Positions 22,674-34,600 of a stretch of DNA of 64,000 nucleotides are shown here, piece by piece. The notes beneath the pieces are model-generated. The model had not been told where the DNA came from, ran no database searches, and was given only the letters and a program-made list of their open reading frames with translations. A program made the translations under genes and the position numbers. Within the stretch, counting starts at the first letter, position 1. Each line of letters opens with the position of its first letter. The stretch is from Anniella stebbinsi. Its lineage: Eukaryota > Chordata > Lepidosauria > Squamata > Anniellidae. Location: the NCBI GenBank assembly GCA_029215795.1, contig JARDYH010000002.1, positions 365,268,973 to 365,332,972 on the forward strand, given 5' to 3'.

Positions 22674-23348
22674 GAAAACATCACAAAAATAAATTATAAA
22701 ATCCTCTGAGAATGAGGCAGAAAAATGGAAGCCTCTTTCATAAGGGAAGAAAACTTTCAGGAAATTGGGGATCAGATTTTAGCACCACACTGGTGCCACC
22801 TCGTCCACCCAACACTGCCCCACCTCACACCTGCGCTGTGGAGGATGCAAAATGGGGAGCCGTCTGTCAACACCTTTGGCAGTGAAAAAGAAAAGAAAAG
22901 CCATTACTGTACATTAGGGGGAAAAGAAAGAGCCTGCGCTGCAACCCCTGCCAATGCCGGGCCCAACCTGTGTGGAACTGTTGGAGAATTTCTCCTCCCT
23001 CTGGAGAAATTCAGTGAACATGACTCCCCCATTTCTTTGCCCACAAATAGGGTGGAGAGAATTGCAAAAGACCTTTTGTGCACAGCAATGCCCATGCTCC
23101 CATTTTACCCATGAGAGGTCCGGAGGCTGAGAGGTGACTTGGCCAAGGCTTACCTGCCAAGTCAAAAATTAATATGCATGGTGCTCAGAGGTAAAACCAG
23201 CAGTTGCAGGGAGATGGTGTTTGAAGGAGGAGGAGACAGAGGCAGAGTGTCAGAGAGGCCAGGAGAAAACAGTAGACCCTGTTAATGCACTGAGTTAAAC
23301 TATCTTAACAAACCACACCATTTAGATAAAGTTGGGAGTTGTTCCTTT

Positions 23349-24380
23349 TAGGGATGTGCACGGACCCCCCGGATTGGATCGGGACCCTGATCGGGACCTC
23401 CGAGATTGTCCTGGATCAGCCAGGACAAAATCAGAGGTCCCTCAGATCGGATCAGATCCGATCCCGATTCGAAAATCGGAGGTCCGATTTTCGGACCAGC
23501 CGCCATTTTCACCATAGGCTTGCATTGGGGGAAAGAAAGCTTTCCCCAAATGCAAGTCTATGGGGAAAATGGCAGCAGGGGGTGAGTAGGGGCCTAACTT
23601 CCCCTTCCCTGTCCCTCCCCCCTCACACTTCTTATCTGCTGGGGCCGTCCACTGTGGATGGCCCCGGCAGGTAAGCCCCCATTTGCGCTCCTCCTTACCT
23701 GCTGGGGCCGTCCGCTGGCATCTGCAAGCACCAGCGGACGGCAGTGGACGGCCCCGGCAGTTAAGCCCCCCTCGCTCTCCTCCTTACCTGCCAGGGTGCC
23801 CTCTTCCTTCCGCAGCTGTAGATCTACTGAGAAATAGGCTGCGAAGTCTAGTTCTCAGTAGCGCGCCAGGTGATGTCATCACCTGGCGCTCTACGGAGAA
23901 CTAGGCTTTGCGACCTAGTTCTCAGTAGATCTATGGCTGTGGAAGGAAGAGGGCGCCCCAGCAGGTAAGTGGGGCCCTCCCCCCCTCGTACTTCTTACAT
24001 GTCAGGGCCATCCGCTTCCATCTGCTGCTGCCTGCAGGTGACAGTGGATGGAAGCGGACGGCCCCGACATGTAAGTCCCCCCCGCGCTCCTCCTTACCTG
24101 CCGGGGCCGGCCACTTCCATCAGCTTCCACCCACGGGTGGCAGGGGATGGAAGTAGATGGCCCTGGCAGGTAAGCCCCCTCCCCCCACTCACGCTCCTTA
24201 GGAGCACGAGTGGGGGGAGGGGTCCAATCCTCCCATCCAATACGATCCAGATTGGGTCCTTTTCCGATCAGATCAGATTGGCTGATCCAGGTGCTAGGGA
24301 TCGGGATCGGATAATTATATCCGATCCAGGCTGGATCAGGTCTGGATTGTGGATCGGATCCGATCTGGTGCACAACCCTA
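23349..24380. mobile_element. hAT-like MITE, copy E
   Basis: The termini are TAGGGATGTGCA and TGCACAACCCTA. Flanks GTTCCTTT (23341-23348) and GCTCCTTT (24381-24388) form an 8-bp duplication with one mismatch. A snap-back module at 23820-23935 has facing GATCTACTGAGAA and TTCTCAGTAGATC arms around a GGTGATGTCATCACC core. Confidence 0.83.
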
Positions 24381-24395
24381 GCTCCTTTGATTACT

Positions 24396-24714
24396 TGGGT
24401 GACCCTATGGAAAGGAGGACCGGGCTCCTGTACCTTTAACAGTTATATATATAAAAGGAATTTCAGCAGGTTCCATTTGTATGCATACAGCACCTGGAAA
24501 AATTCCCTTTTCATCCCAACAGTTATGCTGCAGGAGCCCTGCTCTCTTGACCAGATACAAAAGTGGACAGGGCTCCTGCAGCTTTAACTGTTGTGATGAA
24601 GACAGAATTTCACCAGGTGCTGCATGCCTACAAATGACACCTGCTTATATTCCCTTTTCTATGCAACTGTTAAAGATACAGGATCCCTGTCCTCCTTTCC
24701 ATATGGTCAACCTA
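24396..24714. mobile_element. Palindromic MITE with GGGTGACC termini, copy 2
   Basis: Same layout as the copy at 19643: GGGTGACCCTATGGAAAGG left and CCTTTCCATATGGTCAACCT right, with the interior GGGCTCCTGCAGCTTTAACTG block. It lies only 15 bp after hAT-like copy E. Confidence 0.78.
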
Positions 24715-24837
24715 AGAAGTATGGCTGAAACAGATAGGGGAATTGGATCCCAGCCCCTCACAGGCAGGAAGTCCAAAGAAAACAAAAGCCAAATAATAGA
24801 GGCAATTATATATTTTTCCCTTCACCATATGGTGGCT

Positions 24838-24872
<35 letters not shown>

Positions 24873-25281
24873 CCCCACCCCATCATATCCTCTCAACAGC
24901 CCCAGAGGGTAGGTCACCAAAGGAAGAGTAGATGCCTCCAGGTCACCCAATAAGCATCACAGCAGAGCTCGGATGGAATCAGGGCCTCTCTTCACTGCGC
25001 CTCCTTCTCTCTGCCACTTGAGTTCTAGCAAGCTCCATTCAAATCAAGCCTTATTCATCCTTCCCCAGCTCTTACTGGAGTTGGACTTTTGTGCCTGAGA
25101 TTCGCGTCCTTCGGTGTTTTCCTCGAGTGATTGGCTGCTTCATATCCAAGGCAACATTCAATGGAAATGACAGGCCGGGAGTAGATATCCGTTCCTGTGA
25201 AGAGAAATTTAGCTTTTTCCTGGGCTATTCAATCAGAGGCAGAATGAGCTTTTTAAGCTGGAACACCCCCCCCCCCCAAGC

Positions 25282-25434
25282 CTATCTACACTACTGCTTT
25301 AAAACGGTTTAAAATGGTTTAAAATGGTTTAAAACGGTTTATAACAGTTTTGAGCATTGTTGGGGCTCAGGACACGCTCCACAGACAGTTTTCCAGACGT
25401 TTTCAAAGCGTTCCATCCTGCGTGTGTAGATCGG
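25282..25434. repeat. Palindromic MITE with TCTACAC termini, copy 1
   Basis: Outer arms CTATCTACACTACTGC and GTGTGTAGAT, with AAAACGGTTT words inside and a GTTGGGGCTCAGGACACGCT core. Related copies at 29843-29977 and 35766-35978 have GATCTACAC and GTGTAGATC ends and a similar GTTGGGGC core. Confidence 0.65.
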
Positions 25435-26027
25435 CTCATCATCCGGCTCATCATCTGCCATGATAGCTCATGACTTAGGAAATCATGTCCAGAACAGGCT
25501 CGTTAAAGATGAATGATTCAAAGAAGTCTGGAGCAGCGGCGCCTCCGCCACCACCCGGCCACAACAGGCTCAGTGTCCCCATCATGGGTGGTGCTGTGTT
25601 CCAGAAAGGGACCGTTGCTGACGGCCCATCTTGGGATTCAAATCTCTTATAGGTCCAAAAGAGGGAACGACCCGGGCCACAGACACTGCACAAAGGGACC
25701 CCCTATCTTTCTACCATGGGTGAAAGAGTAGCCAGATCTTGGAGGCAATTTTTCTCTGAAAAACACAGGCTGGAGGGAAATAGGGCAGCCCGTCTTTCCT
25801 CCACTGCTTGTCCCAGATGCATTGGGGGGGGGGAGTGTGCGTGGAGGAGTCGGAGGTCTAGTCCTGCATCTCTGCTGCAACCCATCTACTTTGGAAGGCA
25901 AGAAGGATGCTTGCATGGCTGAACTGACCAGTAGGCTAAGGGGGTGGCAGCCCCTGGCTCCCCCTTTGAGGGGGGGCACTAGCTAGCCCCGCTGTCAAAT
26001 TAAGAGACAGAAACTGACTCCTTTTTT

Positions 26028-26074
<47 letters not shown>

Positions 26075-26317
26075 TTTCTCTGTGTCTGTGTGTATCTACA
26101 TGCTGTAAAAGAGGAAGCTATAGTTTGGATTTCAGCTCAGTGTGATAGAGCCCCAGACCGGGGGGGGGGGCAGAGAGAATCGTGTTTCCCTACCTTCACT
26201 ATGGCCTCCTGCTGCTGTCCCACAATAGCAACGGTCTCTTTACATGGTGAGAGAAAGTGGAAGCAGCAACGACCAAACCCTCTCCTCCAAATTCTCAGAC
26301 TTCTCATGCTTTCCTCC

Positions 26318-26966
26318 TCCTTCCACATGCAAAATCCATCACACCTAATCCTTCCCCCACTGGTTTGCCTCCGCGTTTTTTTACCTCTGAGGCAAAGGCG
26401 CGTCAAGCTTATGATCCCTTTCACCTGAAGAACTGCTCTTTCACTCTTTGCTCCTTTGCTCTTCCACTCCACTCCACCCCTCCCCTTCTCTTTCTCCCTC
26501 CAGTTAGGTCCTGGCAGATGAGCACTTCAACCAGGCCGCCTTTCTGCTGGGCAAAATTGGAAGGACCCTTTAGTCTGGCTCTTTGGGGGCATGGAGGGAG
26601 TACAATCCAGTCTCTGCAGAGATTCAGACATTGTATGAGTTTTAAAAAGGCTTTCGAGCCTGGGATGCAAGGTTTGGGTTTTATACTGAGGCTTGAAGCC
26701 AGCTGCTGGGAGAGATTACTTTTCCCTGCCAAGACCTGATGCAATCCATTCAAGCCCCCAGTTCCTTGAAAACTACACAGAGGCTTAAGGGCGCATTCAT
26801 TGTGCTTAGGGGAAATAATCCAGACTTTTAGCGTTCCAGGAAAGGCTGGGGAAGAGGCGGGCTATCAGCAGGACAGGCACAGTGTCATGTGAGTACCGTG
26901 CTGCCAATCCGCACACCAGGCATGGCGAGAGTGCGCTCAATCGCTGGTGGGATGGCGCTGATAAGG
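26318..26966 (+). repeat. Unclassified ~0.6 kb repeat R, copy 1
   Basis: Shares long colinear blocks with 30439-31032 (+) and 62545-63145 (-): GGTTTGCCTC, TCTGGCTCTTTGGGGGCAT, GATGCAATCCATTCAAGCCC, AGGAAAGGCTGGGGAAGAGG and CACCAGGCATGGCGAGAGTG. One end is CpG-rich (GCGCTCAATCGCTGGT). Frames are open in places but are not conserved in one reading frame, so I do not call a protein. No inverted termini were found. Confidence 0.75.
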
Positions 26967-28035
26967 ATGTCTCTTTTGTGAATGGGCTTCCCTTCAGAAC
27001 ATTGTACTGAAAATACACTATTAAGGCCAACTAGGCCAACTTTCCCCAGCTGGGCAGAAGCCTCTCCCCAGGTGAGTCAAGGAGAACCCAAGCATGGCGC
27101 AGACTTGGGCCTGAGACGCCAGGGAAGCAGTCTGCGTCGTCACTCACCGCAGGGTCACCCTCACTCCCCTGCTCTTGCTACACACGCCCCACTTCCTCAG
27201 AGAGAGATGCCCCCTGGGCAGCATTGCTGGGTTCGGAGCCCAGCGCTGTGCAGCATTACGTGGAAGTAAATCCTGCTGTGTTTGATGGGTCTTGCTCTCA
27301 TTACTGGGAAAGTGTATTTTGGTTCTGTTGGATGAGAGAGTGCTGAAGATTTAGGGAAGGGGTGACAGAACCTCTGTCAGCCTGAGAGCTAAATTCAAGT
27401 TCTGGGAGGTTTTTTTGGGGGGGAGGGGGGCATTCCAATGGTGGGTGGGGCCAAAGGCAAAAGGGGCAGTGCCCCAAATACCAAAAACATCAGCACCTTT
27501 TTAGCTTAGAGCTCTTACTGCAGGTAACTCAGCCTCAGCAGAGGAATTTCACTCTTTTAGAATGGCGAGGGGGGAAACTGCACCACAGCCTAGAAACTAC
27601 CGAATGATTGGCAGTTGGGGGAAAGGGGTGGGACCAGGGGAAAGGAGGCGTGGCTTTCTGGGGAAGCTCAGAGGGCTGGATTGAGTGTATGGACCTGTGT
27701 TTCAACACACCTGACTCAAGGTATCGTCTTTATTATTTGCTTTATTCAAAACTATGCAAGCAAAGAGGAAGTCCTTCAAGGAAAAAGATCATCCAGAGAG
27801 CTAACTGAACATTTCCACATGGCACATGCATTGCGCCCCTAGTCAGGGCCGGCCCTATTATCAGGCAGAGGGAAGCAGCTTCTGCAAGCAGCAGTTCCTG
27901 GGGTGCAGAGCAGCTACAGTCCCTCCCTTGGCCATTCCTCCTGAGCCCCTCCGGTTGTTCTCATCTTCTTAAGCTGGCTGGTTATTAATACTCAAAAGAA
28001 AATGATGATGGATAATTTATAACCTTCCCTGAATT
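26967..28035. other. Intergenic with a short shared repeat
   Basis: No gene. The segment 27360-27560 resembles 33565-33720 and, more weakly, 28955-29100 (GAGCTCTTACTGCAGGTAACT-like and GGGGCCAAA-like phrases), an unnamed repeat. Nothing else is recognised. Confidence 0.45.
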
Positions 28036-28235
28036 TCTGTTTGCTCAGGAAACTTGGGCCAGTTAAAGCTGCAGAAGCCCTGCTCTCTTTTATATCTGGC
28101 CACTCTAGTATAGCTCCTGCAGCTTTAACTGTTGGGATGAAGAAGGAATTTCACCAGGTGCTGCATGCATACAAATGACACCTGCTAAAATTCCCCTTTC
28201 TGTACAACTGTTAAAGATACAGGAGCCCTGTCCCC

Positions 28236-29600
28236 TAATGCTGGGGAACCCTGTGCTAAAACCAGGAGCCATGGCGGCTATTCTGCTCGGGCTCAAGCTG
28301 TGGGGAGACCCATCTTTTGTCTGCTTGCAGCACCGGACTCTGATCCATTTCCGAAATTATGCGGCTTCCGTGAGATAACCTTGCTTGTAACTGGCAGTGC
28401 TCACCTGCTTGAGAGGAGGAGATGCCAATGCTGGGGTTGCACATTCTGCCTGCCCAACAGTTCTCTCACTTATTACGCAGAGGTGCCTGCCGCTACAGGC
28501 CTGGGTGAGAAGCCAGGGCCTTGGAAGTTCATCTCCACAGGTTGACCCGATTTGCAGATCTGCCCTCCTCCCAGGTCTGATTCCCCAAGTCAGCACTAAC
28601 TGAGGAGGTGGTTCTGGCAGCTTTTTTTGTGGTATGTGTGTGGGGGAGGTTGGACATACCGAAGGGGCTGCTGTAGCCATCTGGCAACTGGTTTGCTCTG
28701 TCGGCATTTGGCAGCGTCATGTTGTTCCAGCACAAAGAGTTCCACAGCCGCCTTGCAGAGAGTTTGGGCTCCGTGCAAAAAGCTTCTTAGCCTCCGCTTT
28801 GTAAGCTTCAGACCGGGGCCAAATCCAGCTCTCCTGGGCTTCCCCAGAGGCCACGCCTGCTTCTCTTGGGTCCACCTCTTGTCCCTGGCGTTTGAGTTCC
28901 TGGCTTTTCTGCAGTGTTCCATCCCAACACCTAACACCCCTCCCAAGCCTCAGTTACTAGTAGTAAGAGCTTTAAGCAAAAATAGGATGGCCTATTTTGT
29001 ATTTTGGCCACTCCCTTTTGCCTTTGGCTCCACCCGCCACTGGAATGCAGGCCGCAAGAGCTTCTCCCTCAGTATGAAAGAGGTTCAGCGCCACTGCTTT
29101 AGAGCATGTCAAGCGCATGACATGCAGCTTGGGTGGGAGCCCTTGCGGCGCATGCTTCAGGGGTGAAATCTGGCATTTGCCAGGCATTGCTGGCCTCTCC
29201 TGTAAGCTGGCCTGATGGGAACCTTGGTCCCCTCTGGAAGGATTTGGTTTGGCACCTGGTTGTCCGATTATGTGCATCTTTTCGCAAGCACACATGGGCA
29301 TAATGCACTTTAATGGTCGTGGTAAATTAAAACTCGCTATTTAACACACATTTGATAATGCGCATAATTGGAGGGAAAACGCGCCTCAATCCCCAATTTG
29401 CGCTCCGCTCTTGTAGAGGTCAAAATTTTAATGCGTCTTGAAAGAGCTTTAAATGCCTCTTGAGGCACCCCTTGAAACCCAGTTTAGACTTGAACATCCA
29501 GCAATGGACAATGAGGGGCAGGTTTCATTGCAGGTGCAGCGGGTCTCGAGACAGCTTGGAAAATACCTCCTTTGGCTTCTCCTTCATTCCTAGGGCAGCT
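28236..29600. other. Intergenic with a partial GCGCAT MITE
   Basis: No gene is supported, although a 179-codon open frame exists at 28627-29166; it has no recognisable domain and overlaps repeat-like sequence. The segment 29264-29465 is a partial, CpG-decayed copy of the GCGCAT-rich MITE (TTTGATAATGCGCATAAT, GCGCTCCGCTCTTGTAGAGG). Confidence 0.5.
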
Positions 29601-29842
29601 TTCCCCAATATGGTGCCCTCCTGATGTGTTGGACTACAAATCCCATCATCCCTGGCCTGCAGCCTAGGGAGTACACCTCACTGGATTAGTTATGAGTGAA
29701 CAGGCAAGGAATTGTGCTGTTTGACATCAAAGTGTCCTGTGTGTCACCTTTGTTGTTTTTGCTACAACAGTCGCACCTCCATACAAAATGTACAAATAAG
29801 CAATATTGTTCTCTGCACTTAGAAAACTAGCATGTCTAGGGC

Positions 29843-29977
29843 AGGATCTACACTGCTGTTTTAAAGCGCTTTATAACAGTAGTGACAACTGTTGGGGCCC
29901 AGGACACACTCCAAAACAGTTGTCACTACTGTTATAAAGCGCTATAAAGCGCTTTGAAGCAGCGGTGTAGATCCACC
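29843..29977. repeat. Palindromic MITE with TCTACAC termini, copy 2
   Basis: A near-perfect inverted repeat: GGATCTACACTGCTG at the left and AGCGGTGTAGATCC at the right, then AAAGCGCTTTATAACAGTAG and its complement, around a GTTGGGGCCCAGGACACACT core. Confidence 0.8.
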
Positions 29978-30438
29978 CCAGGAGAAGGGTTCTAGCTTAG
30001 CTCCCATCCTGACATGTTACTTTTCTATATGCAAGTAACAGGTCCCTCCCCTTTCTCTCAATAAGAAAGCCTTCTACTCGGCAACCACCAATGTAAAATC
30101 TGAAGTAGTATAGTGCAGATCTGGGCTTAAATTCTAAACTAAATTAACTGAAGGAATTGCACTGAAAGAAAATTTCCTGTCCTCTGCTCCCCCCACCCAC
30201 CCACCAGCAGCTCACCCATCCCCCATGCCTCATCACCTCTCCCTCAAGTCCAACAGATTCTGTAAATGAAAAATGCTGGTGGGAAATCTTGAACTCGGAG
30301 AAGCCGCTTGAAGATCCCGCACCCCAATACATTTCTGCTCTAGGACTCCTGGGTTCAATTACTTTGTTGTACAACCCGTGACACACTGGAGGCATTGAGC
30401 AAATTCCTTCTCCAGTTGGATTGAAGAGACACAGTGAA

Positions 30439-31032
30439 TCAGACCTCCATCACACCTAATTTCCTCCCTACCCGGTTTGCCTCTGTGTGTTTTTTTACCA
30501 CTGAGGCAGAAACGTGTCAAGCTTATAATCTCTTTCACCTGGGGTCTCAGGTCTTTCGCTCCTTCGCTGGTTTCCTCTTCCACTCCACTCCACCCCTGGT
30601 TGAGCACTTCAACCAGCCCTCCTTTCTGCCAGGCAAAAATGGAATGACCCTTTAGTCTGGCTCTTTGGGGGCATCGAGGGAGTACAATCCCATCTTTGCA
30701 AGATTCAGGCATTGTATGATTTAAAAAAAGTAATGCTTTGGAGCCTAGGATGCAAGGTTTGGGTGTTATATTGAGGCTTGGAGCCGACTGCTGGGAGAGA
30801 TCGCTTTCCCCTGCCAGGACTTGATGCAATCCATTCAAGCCCCCAGTTCCTTTAAAACTACACCAGAGGCTTAGGGTGCATTCAATGCTCTTAGGGAAAA
30901 CAATCCAGACTAGGAAAGGCTGGGGAAGAGGCGGGGTGTCAGCAGGACAGGCACGGCGTCATGGGAGGACCGTGCTGCCAATCCGCACACCAGGCATGGC
31001 GAGAGTGCACTCAATCGCTGGTATGATGACGC
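30439..31032 (+). repeat. Unclassified repeat R, copy 2
   Basis: Second direct copy of repeat R, with several small deletions relative to 26318-26966 (for example AATCCAGAC-TAGGAAAGG where copy 1 has extra bases). Its CpG-rich end reads GAGTGCACTCAATCGCTGGT. Confidence 0.75.
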
Positions 31033-31107
31033 TCTCAGTCTCTTGAGCCAACCCAGGTAATGGATCCTTGGTATGATCCAGAAACCTGTTGCTATGCACA
31101 GAGGCTC

Positions 31108-31264
31108 TGAGAGTGGAGGCTGGTGGCTGCAATGCCAGTGGGGTGGTGAATCTGCACCAGTTTCAGTTAGAACCAGTCCGAACTCTAAAGGAACAAAGTC
31201 CCTTGGAGAGCTCCTTTAGAGTTCTGACTGGTTCTGATTGAAACCTGGAGAGGATTCACCGCCC
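31108..31264. repeat. Palindromic MITE, GGTGAATC family
   Basis: Arms CCAGTGGGGTGGTGAATC and GATTCACCGCCCCACTGG surround CAGTCCGAACTCTAAAGGA and its complement. It lies about 230 bp beyond the TMEM207 stop. Relatives occur at 7770-7905, 15448-15890 and 49543-49690. Confidence 0.78.
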
Positions 31265-31433
31265 CACTGGCTCTGATGATGCAAACACAGCCCCCCACCC
31301 AACCCCTCAGACCTGGGAACTCTGCGCATGCTGCAATGCATCCAATTGGATCCAAAGGTTTGCCCACAAAAGCAATGCTGAACTTCTTTTCCAATTCCCA
31401 ATCATTTTTGTTCACAAAATAGGCTAAAATGTC

Positions 31434-31439
31434 TTTATT
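31434..31439 (-). promoter_or_regulatory. Poly(A) signal of TMEM207
   Basis: TTTATT on the + strand reads AATAAA on the gene strand, 60 nt after the TMEM207 stop codon. This predicts a very short 3' UTR. Confidence 0.7.
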
Positions 31440-31498
31440 GTATGGGCGTCTCTCTCCGTCTCTCCCTTCCTCCACACCAAGCACTCTACCGATGTTCC

Positions 31499-31692
31499 CT
31501 ACTGATGTAGGTCTGAGGCCACACCCCTTGTAGGTCTTGAGGCTGGGCAGCTCTCTTGCTTCATGACCTCTCCGTAGGAGGGAGGTGGTCCACTTCCCAC
31601 CATAACATTGAAGCTGGAATCAGAAGAGCCCCAATCAGGGTTCTGGAGGTGGGGATGAATTTTGGGCAGTGTCCACAGGGCAGCATCACTCT
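31499..31692 (-). CDS. TMEM207: TMEM207 coding exon 5 (PPxY tail)
   Basis: Encodes residues 102-165 and the TAG stop (31501-31499). Acceptor TTCCTTGTCTTCCCAG. It contains IHPHLQNPD, then GPPPSYGEVMKQES, matching the human end of the protein around its PPPY motif. About 17 more residues (CPASRP to DLHQ) follow the point where the human protein stops. A longer open frame overlaps on the same strand but has no similarity and no splice logic. Confidence 0.92.
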
Positions 31693-34600
31693 CTGGGAAG
31701 ACAAGGAAGATGTTTCCATGGTGACTTTAGAAAGCAACCTCTCAAACCCTGGCAACTCCCTTATTATGACAGGTGAGACTCTTTGTCCATCCCCCCCCCC
31801 CCCCCCGTATTGTCTACTGACTGACAGAGTCCCTCCGGGGTCTCAGGTCTTTCTCAACGCCTCCTACCTGAAATCTTTTTAATTGGAGATGTTGAGGATA
31901 GAAACTGGGAGCTTCTCCATGCTAAGCCCTGAGTTACAGTCCCTCCCAACAGGTTAAGCTGAAGGTGGCAGGATACAGGCAGTGTAGACATATGTTTTGG
32001 ATTGGTATCTTAAAGAGAATGAAACCATCCAAATTTGGATCAAGCTTGATAAACTCAGCTATCTCATCTTTGACATTCCTTGTGAAGGCAGTTCCCTGAA
32101 CAATAATGATGGGGGAGGTTCAGGACAGATACTTCTTCACACAGCACATAGTTAAACTCTGGAATTCACTGCCACAAGATGTGGTGATGGCCACAATTTG
32201 GGTGGCTTTAAAAGAGGGCCTGATAAATTCCTGGAGGAGAAGGCTATCAGTGGCTGGTAGTCCTGATGGTTATGTCCTACCTCCAGTATCAGAAGCAGAG
32301 AGCCTGTGTGCACCAGATGCTGGGGAACATGGGCGGGAGGGTGCTGTTGCACCTGTGTCATGCTTGTGGGGTGGTGGTCAACAGCTGGTTGGCCACTGTG
32401 TGAACAGAGCGCTGGACTAGATGAGCCCTTGGTCTGATCCAGCATCAGGGCTCTTCTGATATTTAGCATTTATACAAAAGTTTCCAGATGTTGTAACTTT
32501 TCCACATATGGGAGTTTCTCCATGGTGTACAGATGCAGTAAGCCTATGTACACTAGTTGCTGGGGAACATGGGTGGGAGAGTGCTGTTAACATTTATGGC
32601 CCGCTTGTGGGTCTCCCGTCAACTGCTGGTTGGCCATTGTATGGACAGAATGCTGGAGTATATGGACCTTTGGTCAGATCCAGCATCAGGGCTCTTCTGG
32701 TGTTCTTATGGACTCCAGCCCTGGATCATTTTTTCCAACTCTATAATATAATTTTTATGGGTGGTGACCAGAGCTATAGGAACCAGGATCTTTCCCAAAG
32801 GAGGCAATTCTTCATCCACCCACTGGAGTACAGGAGGTGTCACTACGAACTTGAGTGGGGTGGTTCATAGAGTGCCCATCTTAGACTAGGGAGCCCTGCG
32901 TTCAAATCCATGTTCCGGTGTTATCAAATGACATGCATGTATGAATTAGTATTTAGCATTGCTGATTGGTGCATCATGCCTGATGTTTCTCTTCATACAG
33001 CCAAACAGTTCCAGAGCGCTTTGTCCCAGAAACGTTTCCTTTTTGGGGAACATCATAGCCCTGTCTCCTTTGTGTGCGGAGTAAGTATTCATTACTTCAG
33101 TTAGGATTTTTCATCAAGTCTTCTGATTGAGCCAAGATGAAACGCAGCTGCTCTCCCTGCACCTAGATTGGAAACTCACCATATACGGAAACAGCATCGC
33201 TGAGAGCGAAAACGGTGAGCGTGCGTGGCGTGGAAGGAAAGAGCCTCCGCCTTTTGAGCCAGCACTGGAGACAGCAGGCAACTGCGCATGAGAGGGTTGC
33301 GACAAGGAAGACTGACACACAGAACCTGAAGAAGAGAAACATCCATAAAACTGGGCACCACCCACCAAAGGTGGACTCTCCAAGAGAGGACCTGGTGGTC
33401 ATGAAGAGGAGGGCACGTTTGTGGACTGGTAGGAAACGTGGCTGGTTTTGGTGAAGCTGGCATAAGAGGACTCACTCCAGCAAAGGTTACTTTACAGCTT
33501 GGCATGATATGGGGAATTCAAAAGCAGCAGTTGCATCATGCTATTGATTAGGTCCAATTAAAATAGAGAGGGTGGGAGGTTGGACCTTTTTCAGCCCGAG
33601 GACTGAATTCATTTTGGAGAACGTTTTGGGGGCCACAGCATTGGTGGGCAGGGCCCAAATGCCCCCCACAAATACCAGCATATCTTCGTTTAAAGCTCTT
33701 ACTGCTGGTAACTTTGCCCCCCCCCCCCGCCCCGTCATCCTCCCAGGTACCAAAGGCCACCAACATCTTGCATATGTGTTTGGAGCACATCAGTGATGAT
33801 CAGGCCCATCAAGAAGTCTTGCGGTTTCTCCGCCTGCTGGGAAACAGCCACACGCAAGAGGTGGTGAAGACGCTTCTTGACTGCTCCCTTCCATGTGATT
33901 GGTAAGAGGGAAAAGGCACAGGGGCTTCCCATGCTGGGGTGTCTCTGACAGGGAGGGCAGATCCTCCTTCAAACCTGTCAGCATCTGATACCTCCTCCAC
34001 CTTTGCTATCATTACGACTTGCCCCAAGATGGAGAATCTCATTTTTCCAAGATGGGGTATTCAAGCAAGCAAGTGGTAGCAATGATGAGAGGGAGGAGGA
34101 GGAGGAGCAAGACAGTGCTGGTGAGAAGAAGGTAAGACTCCCTGAGGATGGTGGCCAATGAAGGGTGTCTTGCCCAAGGGCCCTGAATAGCCTGCAAATG
34201 GCACTGGCGGCCATTTGGGGATGTCCAGAGGGCCAGATTGCGGCCCCAGGAGGTATGGATTTGATCCCTGGTCCTGAGGTTCTGCACCCCTGAATTTAAA
34301 CATCACAAAGTAGTGGATGCCATTTTAATAGGTCCTAATAATGACTTGGATTCTCGTCCATGAAAGCTTCTGCCATAATAAATGTGGTAGTCTTTGCAGT
34401 GACACAAGACCCGTTCTTGTTTTTACTGCAACCAGCTAACAGAATGACCCGGGATGAATGTCTAGGAAACCAAAAAATGCAGAGGGAAGCTGATGGAAAA
34501 GCCTTCATATCTTCTGTTTGGAGAGTAGGAGAAGTTCTGTAGACTGAATCCAGTTAATCTCCTGCCAGGTGCAAAACAGATTTCAGGTGGCACCCAGGGC

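Larger units (their letters stand above)
20925..23040 (+). repeat. Interrupted copy of a two-copy segment
   Basis: Pieces at about 20925-20995, 21668-21822, 22155-22315 and 22690-23040 line up in order with an uninterrupted stretch at about 48940-49540. Shared phrases include GAGGTGGCCAAG, GGGAGGCTGCAGAGCAAG, CCCTGCCAATG and GAGAAATTCAGTGAA. The gaps are filled by a hAT-like MITE, an L2 3' end and a TAGGGTGACC element. Confidence 0.75.

Noticed and set aside
28627..29166. 179-codon + strand frame
   Set aside because: No domain and no splice logic; its right part overlaps a short interspersed repeat shared with 36330-36500.
31561..31755. Alternative frame overlapping TMEM207 exon 5
   Set aside because: It is open but lacks the PPxY tail and would need an out-of-phase junction; the overlapping frame matches TMEM207.
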